Made by a program: the position numbers and the translations under genes. Below, piece by piece: positions 27,173 to 36,874 of a stretch of DNA of 63,323 nt; within the stretch, counting starts at the first letter, position 1; every line of letters begins with the position of its first letter. Source of the DNA: Chthoniobacteraceae bacterium (lineage in GTDB: Bacteria; Verrucomicrobiota; Verrucomicrobiia; Chthoniobacterales; Chthoniobacteraceae). The stretch is taken from assembly GCA_947476045.1 (NCBI GenBank), contig CANJNZ010000019.1, positions 1 through 63,323 of the forward strand, given 5' to 3'. The notes beneath the pieces are model-generated. The model saw only the letters and a program-made list of their open reading frames with translations, was not told the origin of the DNA and ran no database searches.

Positions 27173-27251
27173 ATCCGTCCTTTTGCGTTCATGCGCGCTC
27201 TTTGGCGCATCTGTGTGTCTCAAACTTTCATCCACTCCAAACAATCAAACC

Positions 27252-28502
27252 ATGATTCTAAAAACCATTTTCATCACCAGCATCGCCCTCGCAAGCGCCA
27301 CTCGCGCGGAGGAGCTTTCTCTCACCGTGGAGGGCGCGGCCAGTTACGCGGTGAGCCACAACCCCGCGCTCTCGGCAGCACGCCTGCGCATCGAGGAGGC
27401 GCGCGGTCGTCTCGATGCTGCGGGGCTGCGCTCCAATCCCGAGGTGGAGTTTGAATTTCGCCAGAATCCCCGTGCGCCGGAGCGGAGTTTCGCCTTGGCG
27501 TGGATGCAGAAATTTCCCGTCACGGCGCGGCTGCATTTTGAAAAAGCCATCTCGCGCGCGGAACTCGCCGCCGCCGAGTCCGAGGTGCGCGACACCGGGC
27601 GCAAACTCGCGGGCGAGGTGCGCGTTGCTGCGATTTCGCTGCTGGCACTTTCAAAGGAACGCGAGCTGCGCAAACTGCAAATCGCCAATAGCGAGGAGCT
27701 GGTGAAGCTGGCGTCGGGGCGCGTGAAATCAGGCGAGGCTTCCGCAGTGGATGCAGCGCTGGTGGAACTCGAATCCAAGCAACTCGGCACGCAGCTATTT
27801 CAACTCGATGCAAAAAGGGCAGCGCTGCTCGGCGAACTCCGTCCGCTGCTCGGCGTGGGTGCGGGTGCGGAGTTGGAAATCAGCGGCACGCTCGACAAGC
27901 CGGAGGATTTGCCAGCGAAAGGAACGAGTCCCGGCGCACGTGGCGATTATCTCGCAGCGCAGGCCACAGCGGAGGCTGCCAAGCAAAGCGTTGACCTCGC
28001 AAAAGCAAACAAGTGGGCGGACTTTAGCGCGGGATTCAGCGCCGAACACTCGCGCACCGAGGATATGCCGGATGGTTTGAAGAACGACATGATGCTCGGG
28101 TTGAAATTTAGCCTGCCACTTCCAATCTGGAACAACAACGATGGTCGCGTTCGTGAGGCCGCCGCCACTGCGGCACGCACGGAAAAGGAGGTTCACGCGC
28201 TGGCCATGCAGATTTCCTCCGAGGCCGCCGCCGCACGCGCCGAGATGGCCGCACTTTCCCGCGTCGTTGCGGATATTGACGAAAAACTCATCCCGCTCGC
28301 CAAGCAGATCGAGGAACAACTTCGCGCTGGCTACGCATCAGGCCAGACACCGCTTGCGGAAGTCATCCGCGCGCGCGGTAAGCGTTTTGAATTCGAGGCC
28401 CAGCGCCTCGATGCACTGCGCGACTACCATCTCGCTCGCGCGAAATACCAAACAGCCATCGGCGACTCGACGGCGGCAAAGAAAACCAAATCACGAAAAT
28501 GA
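27252..28502 (+). CDS. TolC-family outer-membrane channel of a heavy-metal RND pump
   Basis: The 416-residue protein has a signal peptide ('MILKTIFITSIALASATRA'; ATG 27252). The two long helical repeats of outer-membrane efflux proteins follow ('YAVSHNPALSAARLRIEEARGRLDAAGLRSNPEVEFEF', 'GRVKSGEASAVDAALVELESKQLG', 'KNDMMLGLKFSLPLPIWNNNDGRVREA', 'QLRAGYASGQTPLAEVIRARGKRFEFEAQ'). This is the C component (CusC/CzcC type). Its stop overlaps the start of the adaptor gene (ATGA). The leader is A/C-rich with no Shine-Dalgarno sequence. Confidence 0.88.
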   Translation: MILKTIFITSIALASATRAEELSLTVEGAASYAVSHNPALSAARLRIEEARGRLDAAGLRSNPEVEFEFRQNPRAPERSFALAWMQKFPVTARLHFEKAISRAELAAAESEVRDTGRKLAGEVRVAAISLLALSKERELRKLQIANSEELVKLASGRVKSGEASAVDAALVELESKQLGTQLFQLDAKRAALLGELRPLLGVGAGAELEISGTLDKPEDLPAKGTSPGARGDYLAAQATAEAAKQSVDLAKANKWADFSAGFSAEHSRTEDMPDGLKNDMMLGLKFSLPLPIWNNNDGRVREAAATAARTEKEVHALAMQISSEAAAARAEMAALSRVVADIDEKLIPLAKQIEEQLRAGYASGQTPLAEVIRARGKRFEFEAQRLDALRDYHLARAKYQTAIGDSTAAKKTKSRK

Positions 28503-29635
28503 AAACGCGCCTACGACTCGCACTCCTCGCATTCCTTTTTTCAGTCGCACCGTTGCGCGCCGCGATCCCACCGGAGGAGGCCGCGAATACGATCATCCTG
28601 AACGATGTTGGTGTAAAAAATCTCCGCATCGAAACCGTCGAAGCCGAAGAGGCTGACTTCGAGGAAACGGTTTTTGCCTTGGGTCGTATCAACGTCGCAC
28701 CGGGCAAGCGCTCCATCGTCAGCAGCCGCGTTCCCGGACGTGTCGTGAGCATCGAAGCACACATTGATACGCGCATCCGAATGGCATCCGAGGCACTCAC
28801 CGTCGAGGCGCGCCAGCTCGGCGATCCACCACCGCGCATCCGACTGCCCGCGCTTATCAGTGGAATTGTCAGCGCCGTGAACGTCGTCGAAGGGCAACCG
28901 GTGGAGCCTTCGCAATCGCTCGTGGAAATCGTGGATCTCTCCACCGTTCACGCAACAGCCTCGGTGCCGGAGCATCTCGTGTCGAAGCTGACAGCCGGAA
29001 TGAAAGCGCGCATCCACGTTCTCGCGCTGCCGGGAAAGGAATTTACCGCCGAACTAGCGCACATCGGTGCAGCAGTGGACGGAAAGAACGGAACCATCGA
29101 AGCAGCGTTCCATATTCCCAACGAAGAATACGAACTGCGTCCCGGAATGCGGGCCGAGTTTTCAATCATCACGAGCAAACGCGAAGGAGTGATGAGCATA
29201 CCGCGCGAAGCATTGCAGGGGGATACGCAGAATCGCTGCGTGTATCGCAAGCACTACGACACTTCATTAAAAAACACGTTCGTCCGCGTGCCGGTGGTTG
29301 TCGGTGCGATGAATGATCGCTTTGCAGAAATCACAAGTGGCCTCGTAGCTGGCGACGAAATCGTAACGACAGGCGCCTACTCGCTCGGCTTCGCAGGGAA
29401 GGGGAGTGTGAGCTTGAAGGAAGCCCTCGATGCCGCGCACGGCCACGAACACAACGAAGATGGTAGTGAAATGACTCCCGCGCAAAAAGCCGCACGCGAC
29501 GCAGCGAAAAGCGGAGAGAAGGGTGACGGCAGCAAGTTTTCGACGCTCACCATTTTCTCCCTCGCCTCGAATGGCCTGCTGCTTGTTCTTCTCGTCGTGG
29601 CAATGCTGCGGAAACCGAAGGCGGAGACAATCTGA
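28499..29635 (+). CDS. CusB/CzcB-like periplasmic adaptor, hairpin-less, with C-terminal membrane helix
   Basis: The 378-residue membrane-fusion protein has a signal peptide (residues 1-22) and lipoyl halves at 'VSSRVPGRVVSIEAHIDTRI' and 'LPALISGIVSAVNVVEGQPVEP'. Only about 25 residues separate them, so the long helical hairpin of typical adaptors is missing. Beta-barrel and membrane-proximal domains follow ('IPNEEYELRPGMRAEFSII', 'GLVAGDEIVTTGAYSL'). A His/Glu segment ('AHGHEHNEDGSE', about residue 320) and a C-terminal membrane helix ('FSTLTIFSLASNGLLLVLLVVAML') are unusual. It lies 3 bases before the RND pump gene. Confidence 0.85.
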   Translation: MKTRLRLALLAFLFSVAPLRAAIPPEEAANTIILNDVGVKNLRIETVEAEEADFEETVFALGRINVAPGKRSIVSSRVPGRVVSIEAHIDTRIRMASEALTVEARQLGDPPPRIRLPALISGIVSAVNVVEGQPVEPSQSLVEIVDLSTVHATASVPEHLVSKLTAGMKARIHVLALPGKEFTAELAHIGAAVDGKNGTIEAAFHIPNEEYELRPGMRAEFSIITSKREGVMSIPREALQGDTQNRCVYRKHYDTSLKNTFVRVPVVVGAMNDRFAEITSGLVAGDEIVTTGAYSLGFAGKGSVSLKEALDAAHGHEHNEDGSEMTPAQKAARDAAKSGEKGDGSKFSTLTIFSLASNGLLLVLLVVAMLRKPKAETI

Positions 29636-29638
29636 GTC

Positions 29639-32600
29639 ATGCTGAATAAACTCATCCGTCTTGCCCTCAATAATCGCGCGGTCGTCATCACGCTGGCGCT
29701 GCTTGTCATCGTCATGGGTGTGAAGACGACGCGGGAATTGCCGGTCGAAGTGCTGCCGGACCTTACGAAACCAACGGTCATCGTTCTCACCGAATCACCG
29801 GGCCTCGCGCCGGAGGAGGTGGAAACCAACGTCACGCAGCCTATCGAGCGTGCTCTGCTCGGCGTGGCGGGACTCACGCGACTGCGCTCCAATTCTGACG
29901 TATCGCTCTCGCTTGTGTATGCGGAGTTTGCGTGGGGCACGGACATCTACAAAGCGCGGCAATTCGTGCAGGAACGACTCGCTGGCGTGCGGGGAACTTT
30001 ACCGCAAGGCGTCGAACCATTCCTCACTCCTGCTGCCTCATTGATGGGGGAAATCATGCTCATTGGCGTGAGCAGCCGCGATGGGAAAATGCTGCCGCGC
30101 GACGTGAGAACGCTGGCCGACTGGAGCATCCGGCCTCGCATGCAAAGCATCCCCGGCATCGCAGAGGTGCTGAACATGGGAGGCGGCATCAAGCAGGTGC
30201 AAGTGCTTCCAGAGCCAAATCGCATGGCTGCGCACGAAGTCACACTTCAAGAACTCGAAACGGCAGTCCGGGAGGCCGCAGGGAACTCAACAGGTGGATT
30301 CATCAATAGCAGCACGACGGAAATCATGGTGCGTAATCTCAGTATGACTGTCCGGCTCGAAGACATCGCGCAGACTGTGGTGAAACGTATCGGTGATAGG
30401 AGCGTGATTCTTGCCGATGTGGCGAAGGTCGAGTGGGGGGTGGAACCGATGCGTGGCGATGGCAGTGTGAATGGCAAGCGGGGCGTAGTGATGAGCATCA
30501 CAAAAGCGCCGGGCTTCGACACGCTCTCGCTCACTGCAAAAATCGAAGACGCACTCGTGGAACTGCAAAAGACGCTGCCCGCAGGAGTCGAGGCTATCGT
30601 GCTTTTCCGACAGGGCGACTTTATCGAACACGCCGTCGGCAACTTGAAAGAAGCAATCCGCGACGGTGCGATCATGGTGACCATCGTCATCTTCCTTTTT
30701 CTGCTCAATTTCCGCACGACGTTCATCACGCTCATGGCGATGCCGCTGTCGTTTGCCATCACGATGCTCGTATTCAAATGGTTCGATATTTCCGTGAACT
30801 CAATGACGCTCGGTGGCCTCGCCGTGGCAATCGGCATGGTTGTGGATGACGCCATAGTGGATGTGGAAAACGTCTTTCGCCGTTTGCGCGAAAATGCCGC
30901 GCTCCTAAAACCGCACTCGCGTTTCGATGTCATCGCAAAAGCGTCCGGCGAAGTGCGAAACTCCATCCTCTACGCCACGGTGCTGATTATTTTCGTCTTT
31001 CTGCCGTTGCTGGGTCTGACCGGTGTGGAAGGCCGACTCTTTTCTCCCATCGCCATTGCCACCATTGTTTCGATGATCGCGTCGTTCGTCGTTTCACTAA
31101 CGGTCATACCGGTGCTTTGCACGTTTCTGCTGCGCCCGAAGGAGGGTGCCACGCACCAAGATGGCATCATTACGCGAGGCATGAAATGGTTGCTCGAAAA
31201 CATACTGCTGCGCTTCGGGCTTTCGCAACCGTTCCTACTGCTCGGCATCGTGGGCATGATGGTTGTCGGCGCGTTTCTATTGTATCCGCAAATGGGCAAA
31301 GACTTCCTGCCATCATTCCGCGAAGAGACGGCGCTCATTTCCACGACTTCCGCTCCGGGCACTTCGTTGGAGGAGATGAATAATATTTCTGACGTCATCG
31401 AGCAACAGATCCTCAGCATCCCCGAAGTGAAGAAAGTCGGGCGTCGTCTCGGTCGGGCGGAGCGGGGTGACCATGTCGTGCCAGTGAGCACGGCGGAGTT
31501 CGACGTGGATTTCCGCGATGAAAAGAACACTCGCACCCGCGCCGAAATCCTCGCCGACGTGCGCAAGAAAGTGCAGAGCGTCCCCGGCACATTCAGCGTG
31601 GTGATGGGGCCGCTCGCCGACCGCATTGGCCACATGCTCAGCGGAGTGAGCGCGCCTGTGGCCATCAAGGTTTTCGGCCCTGACCTGGATAAGTTGCGGC
31701 AGCTCGGCATCGAGATTCAAAGTGTGGCGAAGACGATTTCTGGCTTCGAGGACTGCAAGCTCGATCAACAGTCCGTAATCCCACAGCTACGCATTGAGGC
31801 GAATCGCGAGCGTTGCGCAGCCTACGGAATCACACCCGGCAAGCTGAACGCCACGCTCTCCACTTTGATCGGTGGCGAAAACGTCGCCGCGCTCCGCGAT
31901 GGTCAGCGCGAAGTGGATCTTGTCGTTCGTCTGCCGCTGGAGTGGCGGGAGACGCCTGACAAACTCGCTGAGTTGCCGATAGAAGTCTCCGATGGTGCAG
32001 GTGGTATCCAGCGCATCCCGCTCCGCCTCATCGCCGATGTGCGCGAAGCGAAGGGCCCCAACGTCATTTTCCGCGAAAATGCTCAGCGCAGATTCGCGCT
32101 CGCCATTAAACCGACAGTGCGCGACGTGAGCACGCTCGTTGCTGATTTACAAAAGCGCGTTGCCGAAAAAGTGAAGATACCCGAGGGCTACTTCGTGAGT
32201 TATGAAGGTGAATTCCTCGCGCAGCGCCAAGCCTCGCAGCGTATCGCCATTCTGAGCGCAGTCGTTTTCTTCATCATCGCATTCCTGCTCTACGGTTACT
32301 TCCGCACGCCGTTCTTCGCGTTTCAGGTTCTTTTCGACATCCCTCTAGCGCTCGTTGGCGGGCTGATCTTCACGTATTTCAAGCTGAACAACATTTCCAT
32401 CGCCACGCTTGTCGGCTTCATCGCCGTCGCTGGCGTCGCTGCGCGAAACAGCATCATGCTTCTTTCTCACTACCTGCATCTCATGCAGCACGAGGGTGAA
32501 AATTTCACCAAGGCAATGGTCATCCGCGGCACGAAGGAACGGCTCGTCCCCGTGCTCATGACCGCGCTCGCAGCGGGCATCGGCCTCATCCCGCTCGTCC

Positions 32601-32773
32601 TCGCCGCCGATCAACCGGGCAAGGAAATCCTGCATCCCGTCGCCGTCGTCATCGTCGGCGGCCTCATCACCAGCACGCTGCTCGGCCTCGGTGTCACGCC
32701 CACGGTTTTCTACACCTTCGGCAGAAAGGCCGCGCAACGCGCCATCGAAAACGAAGCCCCCGCCTCGCACTGA
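29639..32773 (+). CDS. Heavy-metal efflux RND pump (CusA/CzcA family)
   Basis: The 1044-residue RND transporter has a first helix at residues 12-30, two large periplasmic loops and twelve helices. The TM4 proton-relay motif is 'AIGMVVDDAIVDVENVFRRL' (about residue 400). Porter regions 'LPVEVLPDLTKPTVIVLTESPGLAPEEVE' and the conserved 'GVAARNSIMLLSHYLHLMQ' near the C-terminus match the HME-RND group. It should drive export of a divalent or monovalent metal; the ion is not deducible without modelling the periplasmic methionines or acidic sites. Central gene of the CBA operon 27252-32773. Confidence 0.92.
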   Translation: MLNKLIRLALNNRAVVITLALLVIVMGVKTTRELPVEVLPDLTKPTVIVLTESPGLAPEEVETNVTQPIERALLGVAGLTRLRSNSDVSLSLVYAEFAWGTDIYKARQFVQERLAGVRGTLPQGVEPFLTPAASLMGEIMLIGVSSRDGKMLPRDVRTLADWSIRPRMQSIPGIAEVLNMGGGIKQVQVLPEPNRMAAHEVTLQELETAVREAAGNSTGGFINSSTTEIMVRNLSMTVRLEDIAQTVVKRIGDRSVILADVAKVEWGVEPMRGDGSVNGKRGVVMSITKAPGFDTLSLTAKIEDALVELQKTLPAGVEAIVLFRQGDFIEHAVGNLKEAIRDGAIMVTIVIFLFLLNFRTTFITLMAMPLSFAITMLVFKWFDISVNSMTLGGLAVAIGMVVDDAIVDVENVFRRLRENAALLKPHSRFDVIAKASGEVRNSILYATVLIIFVFLPLLGLTGVEGRLFSPIAIATIVSMIASFVVSLTVIPVLCTFLLRPKEGATHQDGIITRGMKWLLENILLRFGLSQPFLLLGIVGMMVVGAFLLYPQMGKDFLPSFREETALISTTSAPGTSLEEMNNISDVIEQQILSIPEVKKVGRRLGRAERGDHVVPVSTAEFDVDFRDEKNTRTRAEILADVRKKVQSVPGTFSVVMGPLADRIGHMLSGVSAPVAIKVFGPDLDKLRQLGIEIQSVAKTISGFEDCKLDQQSVIPQLRIEANRERCAAYGITPGKLNATLSTLIGGENVAALRDGQREVDLVVRLPLEWRETPDKLAELPIEVSDGAGGIQRIPLRLIADVREAKGPNVIFRENAQRRFALAIKPTVRDVSTLVADLQKRVAEKVKIPEGYFVSYEGEFLAQRQASQRIAILSAVVFFIIAFLLYGYFRTPFFAFQVLFDIPLALVGGLIFTYFKLNNISIATLVGFIAVAGVAARNSIMLLSHYLHLMQHEGENFTKAMVIRGTKERLVPVLMTALAAGIGLIPLVLAADQPGKEILHPVAVVIVGGLITSTLLGLGVTPTVFYTFGRKAAQRAIENEAPASH

Positions 32774-32784
32774 AACTTTCCCCG

Positions 32785-32810
32785 GAACGACAAACACAAA
32801 CACACACCAC
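32785..32810 (+). promoter_or_regulatory. A/C-rich leader without Shine-Dalgarno sequence
   Basis: The 26 bases before ATG 32811 are almost only A and C (for example acaaacacaaacacacacc). There is no G-rich ribosome-binding site. Similar leaders precede ATG 27252 and the SPFH gene start at 47617, which suggests Shine-Dalgarno-independent initiation. Confidence 0.4.
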
Positions 32811-33257
32811 ATGAAAAAACACATCCTCGCGCTGCTCAGCAGCGTCGCAATCACCGTCAGCGCACTCGCTCACGGCGGCGTCGAACTCGGACCCAACGGC
32901 GGGCGCATCCTCGAGTTCTCTAAAAACGAAACCATGCATGGCGAAGTCACCGTTAAGGACGGCAAGTTCGTCATCGCACTGCTCGACAAAGATATGAAGC
33001 CCGTCGCGCTCGCAGACCAGACGCTCACTGCTAGCGGTGGCCCCAGTGGAAAAGCCGAAAAGCTGAGTGTCGAAAAAGCCGACGGCAAATTTGTAGTTCC
33101 TGTCGTTAAGGCGGGGGAATGGCTCATCGTGCAGTTCAAGGCTGACGCAGCAGCCAAGGCCATCACAGCACGACTGCAATATGACACTGCCGAGTGTGAG
33201 AAATGCAAAGCGCCCGAGTGGATTTGCAAATGCACGCAGGCAAAAGAAAAGAAGTAG
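32811..33257 (+). CDS. Small exported protein with Cys-rich C-terminus
   Basis: The 148-residue protein has a signal peptide ('MKKHILALLSSVAITVSALA') and then 'HGGVELGPNGGRILEFSKNETMHGEV', a beta-rich body, and a Cys cluster at the end ('CEKCKAPEWICKC'). Those four Cys plus the N-terminal His of the mature protein could bind metal. It lies 37 bases after the RND pump gene and probably belongs to its operon as a periplasmic chaperone or sensor (inference). I do not recognise a named family. Confidence 0.65.
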   Translation: MKKHILALLSSVAITVSALAHGGVELGPNGGRILEFSKNETMHGEVTVKDGKFVIALLDKDMKPVALADQTLTASGGPSGKAEKLSVEKADGKFVVPVVKAGEWLIVQFKADAAAKAITARLQYDTAECEKCKAPEWICKCTQAKEKK

Positions 33258-33339
33258 CGCGATGTGACGGCGCACTCCGTGATTTTGAAAGTTGCGGAGT
33301 GCGCTTCACGGGAACACCGAGATTTCTTGGCGATACGAG

Positions 33340-36021
33340 ATGTCCATGCTCAGTTTCGTGGCAATGCTACGAAACATCTTATCCGCCGCGCTGATCGCGC
33401 TTCCTTTCACATCCATCGCCGAGGACAAACCGGAGGAGTTTCGCTTTCAGGTTGAGAAACTACTTGGCGGGATGGCGCAGCCGATGGCTGTGCGGATCGC
33501 GCCGGATGGAAGGATATTTTTCAACGAATACCGGGGCGCGCTGAAGATTTATCACCCGGATACCAAGCAGGTCGCGGAGGCCGGGAAATTGACGGTGTGG
33601 GCGGACCAGGAGAATGGATTCCTCGGTTTCACACTCGACCCGAAGTTTGCGGAGAACGGATGGATCTACTGCCTCTACTCGCCGCCGGGATTCAACGGGC
33701 AGTATCTGTCGCGCTTTACCATGCGCGGCGACACGCTGGACATGGCGAGCGAGAAGATGCTTTTGAAATACGAGGAGCAGCGAAAGCAGTGCTGTCACCA
33801 CGGCGGCTCCGTGCAGTTCGCACCGGACGGATGTTTACTTTGGAGCGCGGGGGACAACACGCATCCCCACGCGGACTCGAACGGATACGCGCCGCTGGAT
33901 GAACGGCCCGGCAGGGAGCCGTGGGATTCGCAGAAGTCGGCATCGAACACCAACAGCCTCGTGGGCAAGGTGTGCAGAATCCGTCCGCTTGCCGACGGGA
34001 CGTATGAAATCCCCGAGGAAAATCTTTTTCCAAAAGGAATGGAGAAGACGCGACCGGAGATTTTCGCGATGGGATGCAGGAATCCATGGCGCATGAATGT
34101 GGATGCGAAGACGGGCTATGTGTATTGGGGTGAGGTGGGCCCGGATGCAAATGGCGATGGCCCGCGCGGGCCGCGAGGATACGATGAGATCAATCAGGCG
34201 AAGAAGGCGGGAAATTTCGGGTGGCCGTATTTCATCGGGGATAATTTCGCCTACACGGAATACGATTACACCACGAGGAAGCTCGGCAAGCCGTTCGATC
34301 CGCAGCATCCAGTGAACAACAGCGTGAACAACACGGGCCTTCGCGATCTCCCGACCGCAGTCCCGGCATTCATCTACTGGCCCTATCACACTCCGAATAA
34401 ATGGAAGGAGCTTGGCGAGGGCGGGCGCACGGCCTGCGCGGGACCGGTTTATTACAGCGCTGCGGATGTGGAGAAGACGAACGGCTTTCCGCAGCATTTT
34501 TCGCGGTGCCTTTTGTTTTGGGATTGGGAGCGTCCGATGATGAAATGGGCACGCCTCGATGCAGACTCGAATCTCGTGGGCTTGGAGCCTTTCACCAATG
34601 CAATCGTTTTGGCAAACAAGCGCGACCAGATTGAAAAAGTGAAACCGCAGGTGGCTGCAGGAGCAACGCTGGTGAAGCGTCCGGTGGACGCGGTGTTTGG
34701 CAAGGACGGGAGTCTCTTCTTGTTGGATTATGGCGAGACGTGGGGAGCCAATGCGGACTCCCAGCTTTTGAAAATCACCTACGTGCGGGGAAATCTCCCG
34801 CCTGTCGCGCGTCTTGCAGCGACGGATGTGAAGCTGGATGACGCGTCCTTGAGCGGGACTTTTTCCGCCGAGGCATCGAGTGACCGCGACGGAGATGCGC
34901 TGTCTTTCCAATGGACTTTGAAACCCGGCGACAAGCCGCTGGGCAACACTCCGAAGGTCAACGTGAAGATTCAGGAACGCGGGAATTTCATCGTGGAAGT
35001 TCGCGTGACGGACGCACACGGAGCGAGTGCGACGGCCAGCACCCGATACATCGTGGGCAATGCCGAGCCGAAGGTGAAATTTGTTCAGCCGCTGGACGGT
35101 GATTTTTTCACACCGGGACAGCCGGTGAAATATCGCGTTTCCGTGAGCGACAGCGAGGATGGCGAGTCTTCGGCGAAGCCTGCGGAGTTTGGTACGCGCA
35201 CGTTGGTGAGCGGGGCATTTCTGCGCACCGATGGAAAAGAGGAGGCGCTCGATCCCGGAATGACGCGGATGAAGCAGAGCGATTGCTTCAATTGCCACGC
35301 AGCCGAGCAGACAGTCGTGGGGCCTTCGCTCGTGGACATCGCCGCGAAGTATCGCGGGCAGCCGGGAGCAATGGATTTGCTGACGAAGAAAATACGTGAA
35401 GGCGGCAACGGAGTGTGGGGGCAGATTCCCATGCTGCCGCACCCGCAGCACACGGAGGACGAAGTGGCAATCATGCTCCGTTGGTTGTTGAGTCTCGAAA
35501 AAGGGAAGGGCGGACCGGTGCTGCTACGCGGCATCGAAGGGGAAGTCGTCGCGCCGAAGAGCGATAAGCCGGGACGCTATGTGCTGGAGGCAACTTACAC
35601 CGACCTCGGCCACGCACCCGCTGGCGAATTGAGCGGAAAGACCACCGTTGCACTCCAACCGCGCCGCATTGAAGCGGAGAGCGGCGTGCTTGCAGGGCCA
35701 AAGGTGAGAGGCGCAGCGGTAACGGACATTGATCACGGACACACGATCCAATTCGGCCCGTTCAGCCTCGCCGATAGCACGAGCGTGACATGCTCCGTCA
35801 CAAGCGGCGAGCCGGGAGGAAAAATCGAACTCCACGCAGACAAGCCCGACGGCGAATTGCTCGCGACTTTGGATGTCGCTCCGTCGGGCGGTAGGGGAAA
35901 TTGGAAGGAGATGACCGCGCCACTCAAAGCCCCTGCTGCGAGAGGCGTGGTGTTCGCCGTCTTTGTGAATCCCGAAAAGAAGGGGCTAATGAATTTGGAC
36001 TGGATTCAGTTCAACCCGTAG
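33340..36021 (+). CDS. Sorbosone/glucose dehydrogenase-like propeller fused to PKD-like and cytochrome c domains
   Basis: The exported protein of about 893 residues has an N-terminal signal ('NILSAALIALPFTSIA'). It contains a six-bladed glucose/sorbosone dehydrogenase-like propeller (about 30-475: 'MAVRIAPDGRIFFNEY', 'QCCHHGGSVQFAPDG', 'IFAMGCRNPWRM', 'VDAVFGKDGSLFLLDYGETW') and a PKD-like domain (about 490-570). A class-I cytochrome c with 'CFNCH' at about residue 649 comes next, followed by a carbohydrate-binding-like C-terminal domain. The order suggests sugar or alcohol oxidation with built-in electron transfer. Start choice among ATG 33340, 33346 and 33364 is uncertain. It converges on 36025 with a 3-base gap. 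Confidence 0.85.
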   Translation: MSMLSFVAMLRNILSAALIALPFTSIAEDKPEEFRFQVEKLLGGMAQPMAVRIAPDGRIFFNEYRGALKIYHPDTKQVAEAGKLTVWADQENGFLGFTLDPKFAENGWIYCLYSPPGFNGQYLSRFTMRGDTLDMASEKMLLKYEEQRKQCCHHGGSVQFAPDGCLLWSAGDNTHPHADSNGYAPLDERPGREPWDSQKSASNTNSLVGKVCRIRPLADGTYEIPEENLFPKGMEKTRPEIFAMGCRNPWRMNVDAKTGYVYWGEVGPDANGDGPRGPRGYDEINQAKKAGNFGWPYFIGDNFAYTEYDYTTRKLGKPFDPQHPVNNSVNNTGLRDLPTAVPAFIYWPYHTPNKWKELGEGGRTACAGPVYYSAADVEKTNGFPQHFSRCLLFWDWERPMMKWARLDADSNLVGLEPFTNAIVLANKRDQIEKVKPQVAAGATLVKRPVDAVFGKDGSLFLLDYGETWGANADSQLLKITYVRGNLPPVARLAATDVKLDDASLSGTFSAEASSDRDGDALSFQWTLKPGDKPLGNTPKVNVKIQERGNFIVEVRVTDAHGASATASTRYIVGNAEPKVKFVQPLDGDFFTPGQPVKYRVSVSDSEDGESSAKPAEFGTRTLVSGAFLRTDGKEEALDPGMTRMKQSDCFNCHAAEQTVVGPSLVDIAAKYRGQPGAMDLLTKKIREGGNGVWGQIPMLPHPQHTEDEVAIMLRWLLSLEKGKGGPVLLRGIEGEVVAPKSDKPGRYVLEATYTDLGHAPAGELSGKTTVALQPRRIEAESGVLAGPKVRGAAVTDIDHGHTIQFGPFSLADSTSVTCSVTSGEPGGKIELHADKPDGELLATLDVAPSGGRGNWKEMTAPLKAPAARGVVFAVFVNPEKKGLMNLDWIQFNP

Positions 36022-36024
36022 CCG

Positions 36025-36819
36025 CTACTTCGCCTTCGGCTTCGGCTCATTCTTCTCCACGACCTTTGGCGCCGGCGCAGGTTTTGGTTTTGGCTTGGAG
36101 CCTTTGCCGATGATTCGGAAGAATATGAAGAGCACGAAAACTGCGCCGCTCGCGAATAGGGCGATGCGTTTGTAGTCGGGTTCATCGGTTTCTTCTGCAG
36201 GACTTGGACTATCGGTTGTTGTCGCAGGTTTCGGAGGCTCTGGCTTTTTGTCGGAAGGCTTGTCTTTTTTTGCCGGAGCCGCGACCGGGGCGGGCTTGGC
36301 TGCGGCTACCTGTATTTGCGGGAGGAGGCGGAAACTCGCAGCGGCTTGTTGCAATTCTGCATCCTGAGTTGGTTCTTTTCCGCCGCCTGCAAGTAGTGAG
36401 ACCGCATAGATGCGACCGTTGGCCGAGGTAAAGCGCAGGATGCCCTTTGCATTCAATCCTCCGCTCGTCGAGGTGACTGGATATTGCAACCAGCTCGTCG
36501 CGCCGATTTGCACAGTGGACCGACCGAAGAATTGGTAGGTGAGTCCGCGCATCAATTGCTCGATGGCCTTCACTGTGGCGTCATCACTTAAGTTTAGACT
36601 CGGCGGATTGTTCAGCACATTTACGCCGAATACCACCTGACGAACTGTGTTTTGCATCGCTATGAGCACTGTGGTTCCCGGCACCTCCGCCACTCGAATC
36701 GGAACCCACCCGGGGCCATCGGGGAGATTGGCAGCGCAGGCATACACATCGTCGCGCCACTCCACGGCACGAAGCGACAAGACGAGGGAAAACAGAAAAA
36801 AGGCGATGGCTTTACGCAT
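36025..36819 (-). CDS. Exported single-span protein, tandem paralogue 1
   Basis: The 264-residue protein has a signal peptide ('MRKAIAFFLFSLVLSLRA') and a conserved domain beginning 'VEWRDDVYACAANLPDGPGWVPIR', running to 'AAASFRLLP'. A Pro/Lys/Ala linker (about 165-205), one membrane helix ('IALFASGAVFVLFIFFRII') and a charged 'PKPKPKPAPAP' tail complete it. It shares its layout and opening motif with the neighbour 36875-37525, so the pair arose by duplication. Function unknown; likely a membrane-anchored periplasmic sensor or binding protein. Confidence 0.65.
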   Translation of the reverse strand: MRKAIAFFLFSLVLSLRAVEWRDDVYACAANLPDGPGWVPIRVAEVPGTTVLIAMQNTVRQVVFGVNVLNNPPSLNLSDDATVKAIEQLMRGLTYQFFGRSTVQIGATSWLQYPVTSTSGGLNAKGILRFTSANGRIYAVSLLAGGGKEPTQDAELQQAAASFRLLPQIQVAAAKPAPVAAPAKKDKPSDKKPEPPKPATTTDSPSPAEETDEPDYKRIALFASGAVFVLFIFFRIIGKGSKPKPKPAPAPKVVEKNEPKPKAK

Positions 36820-36874
36820 AGATGGAGCGAATCAGAACAACGCTGCGAGGGACAAGCACCAACACGAACACAGA

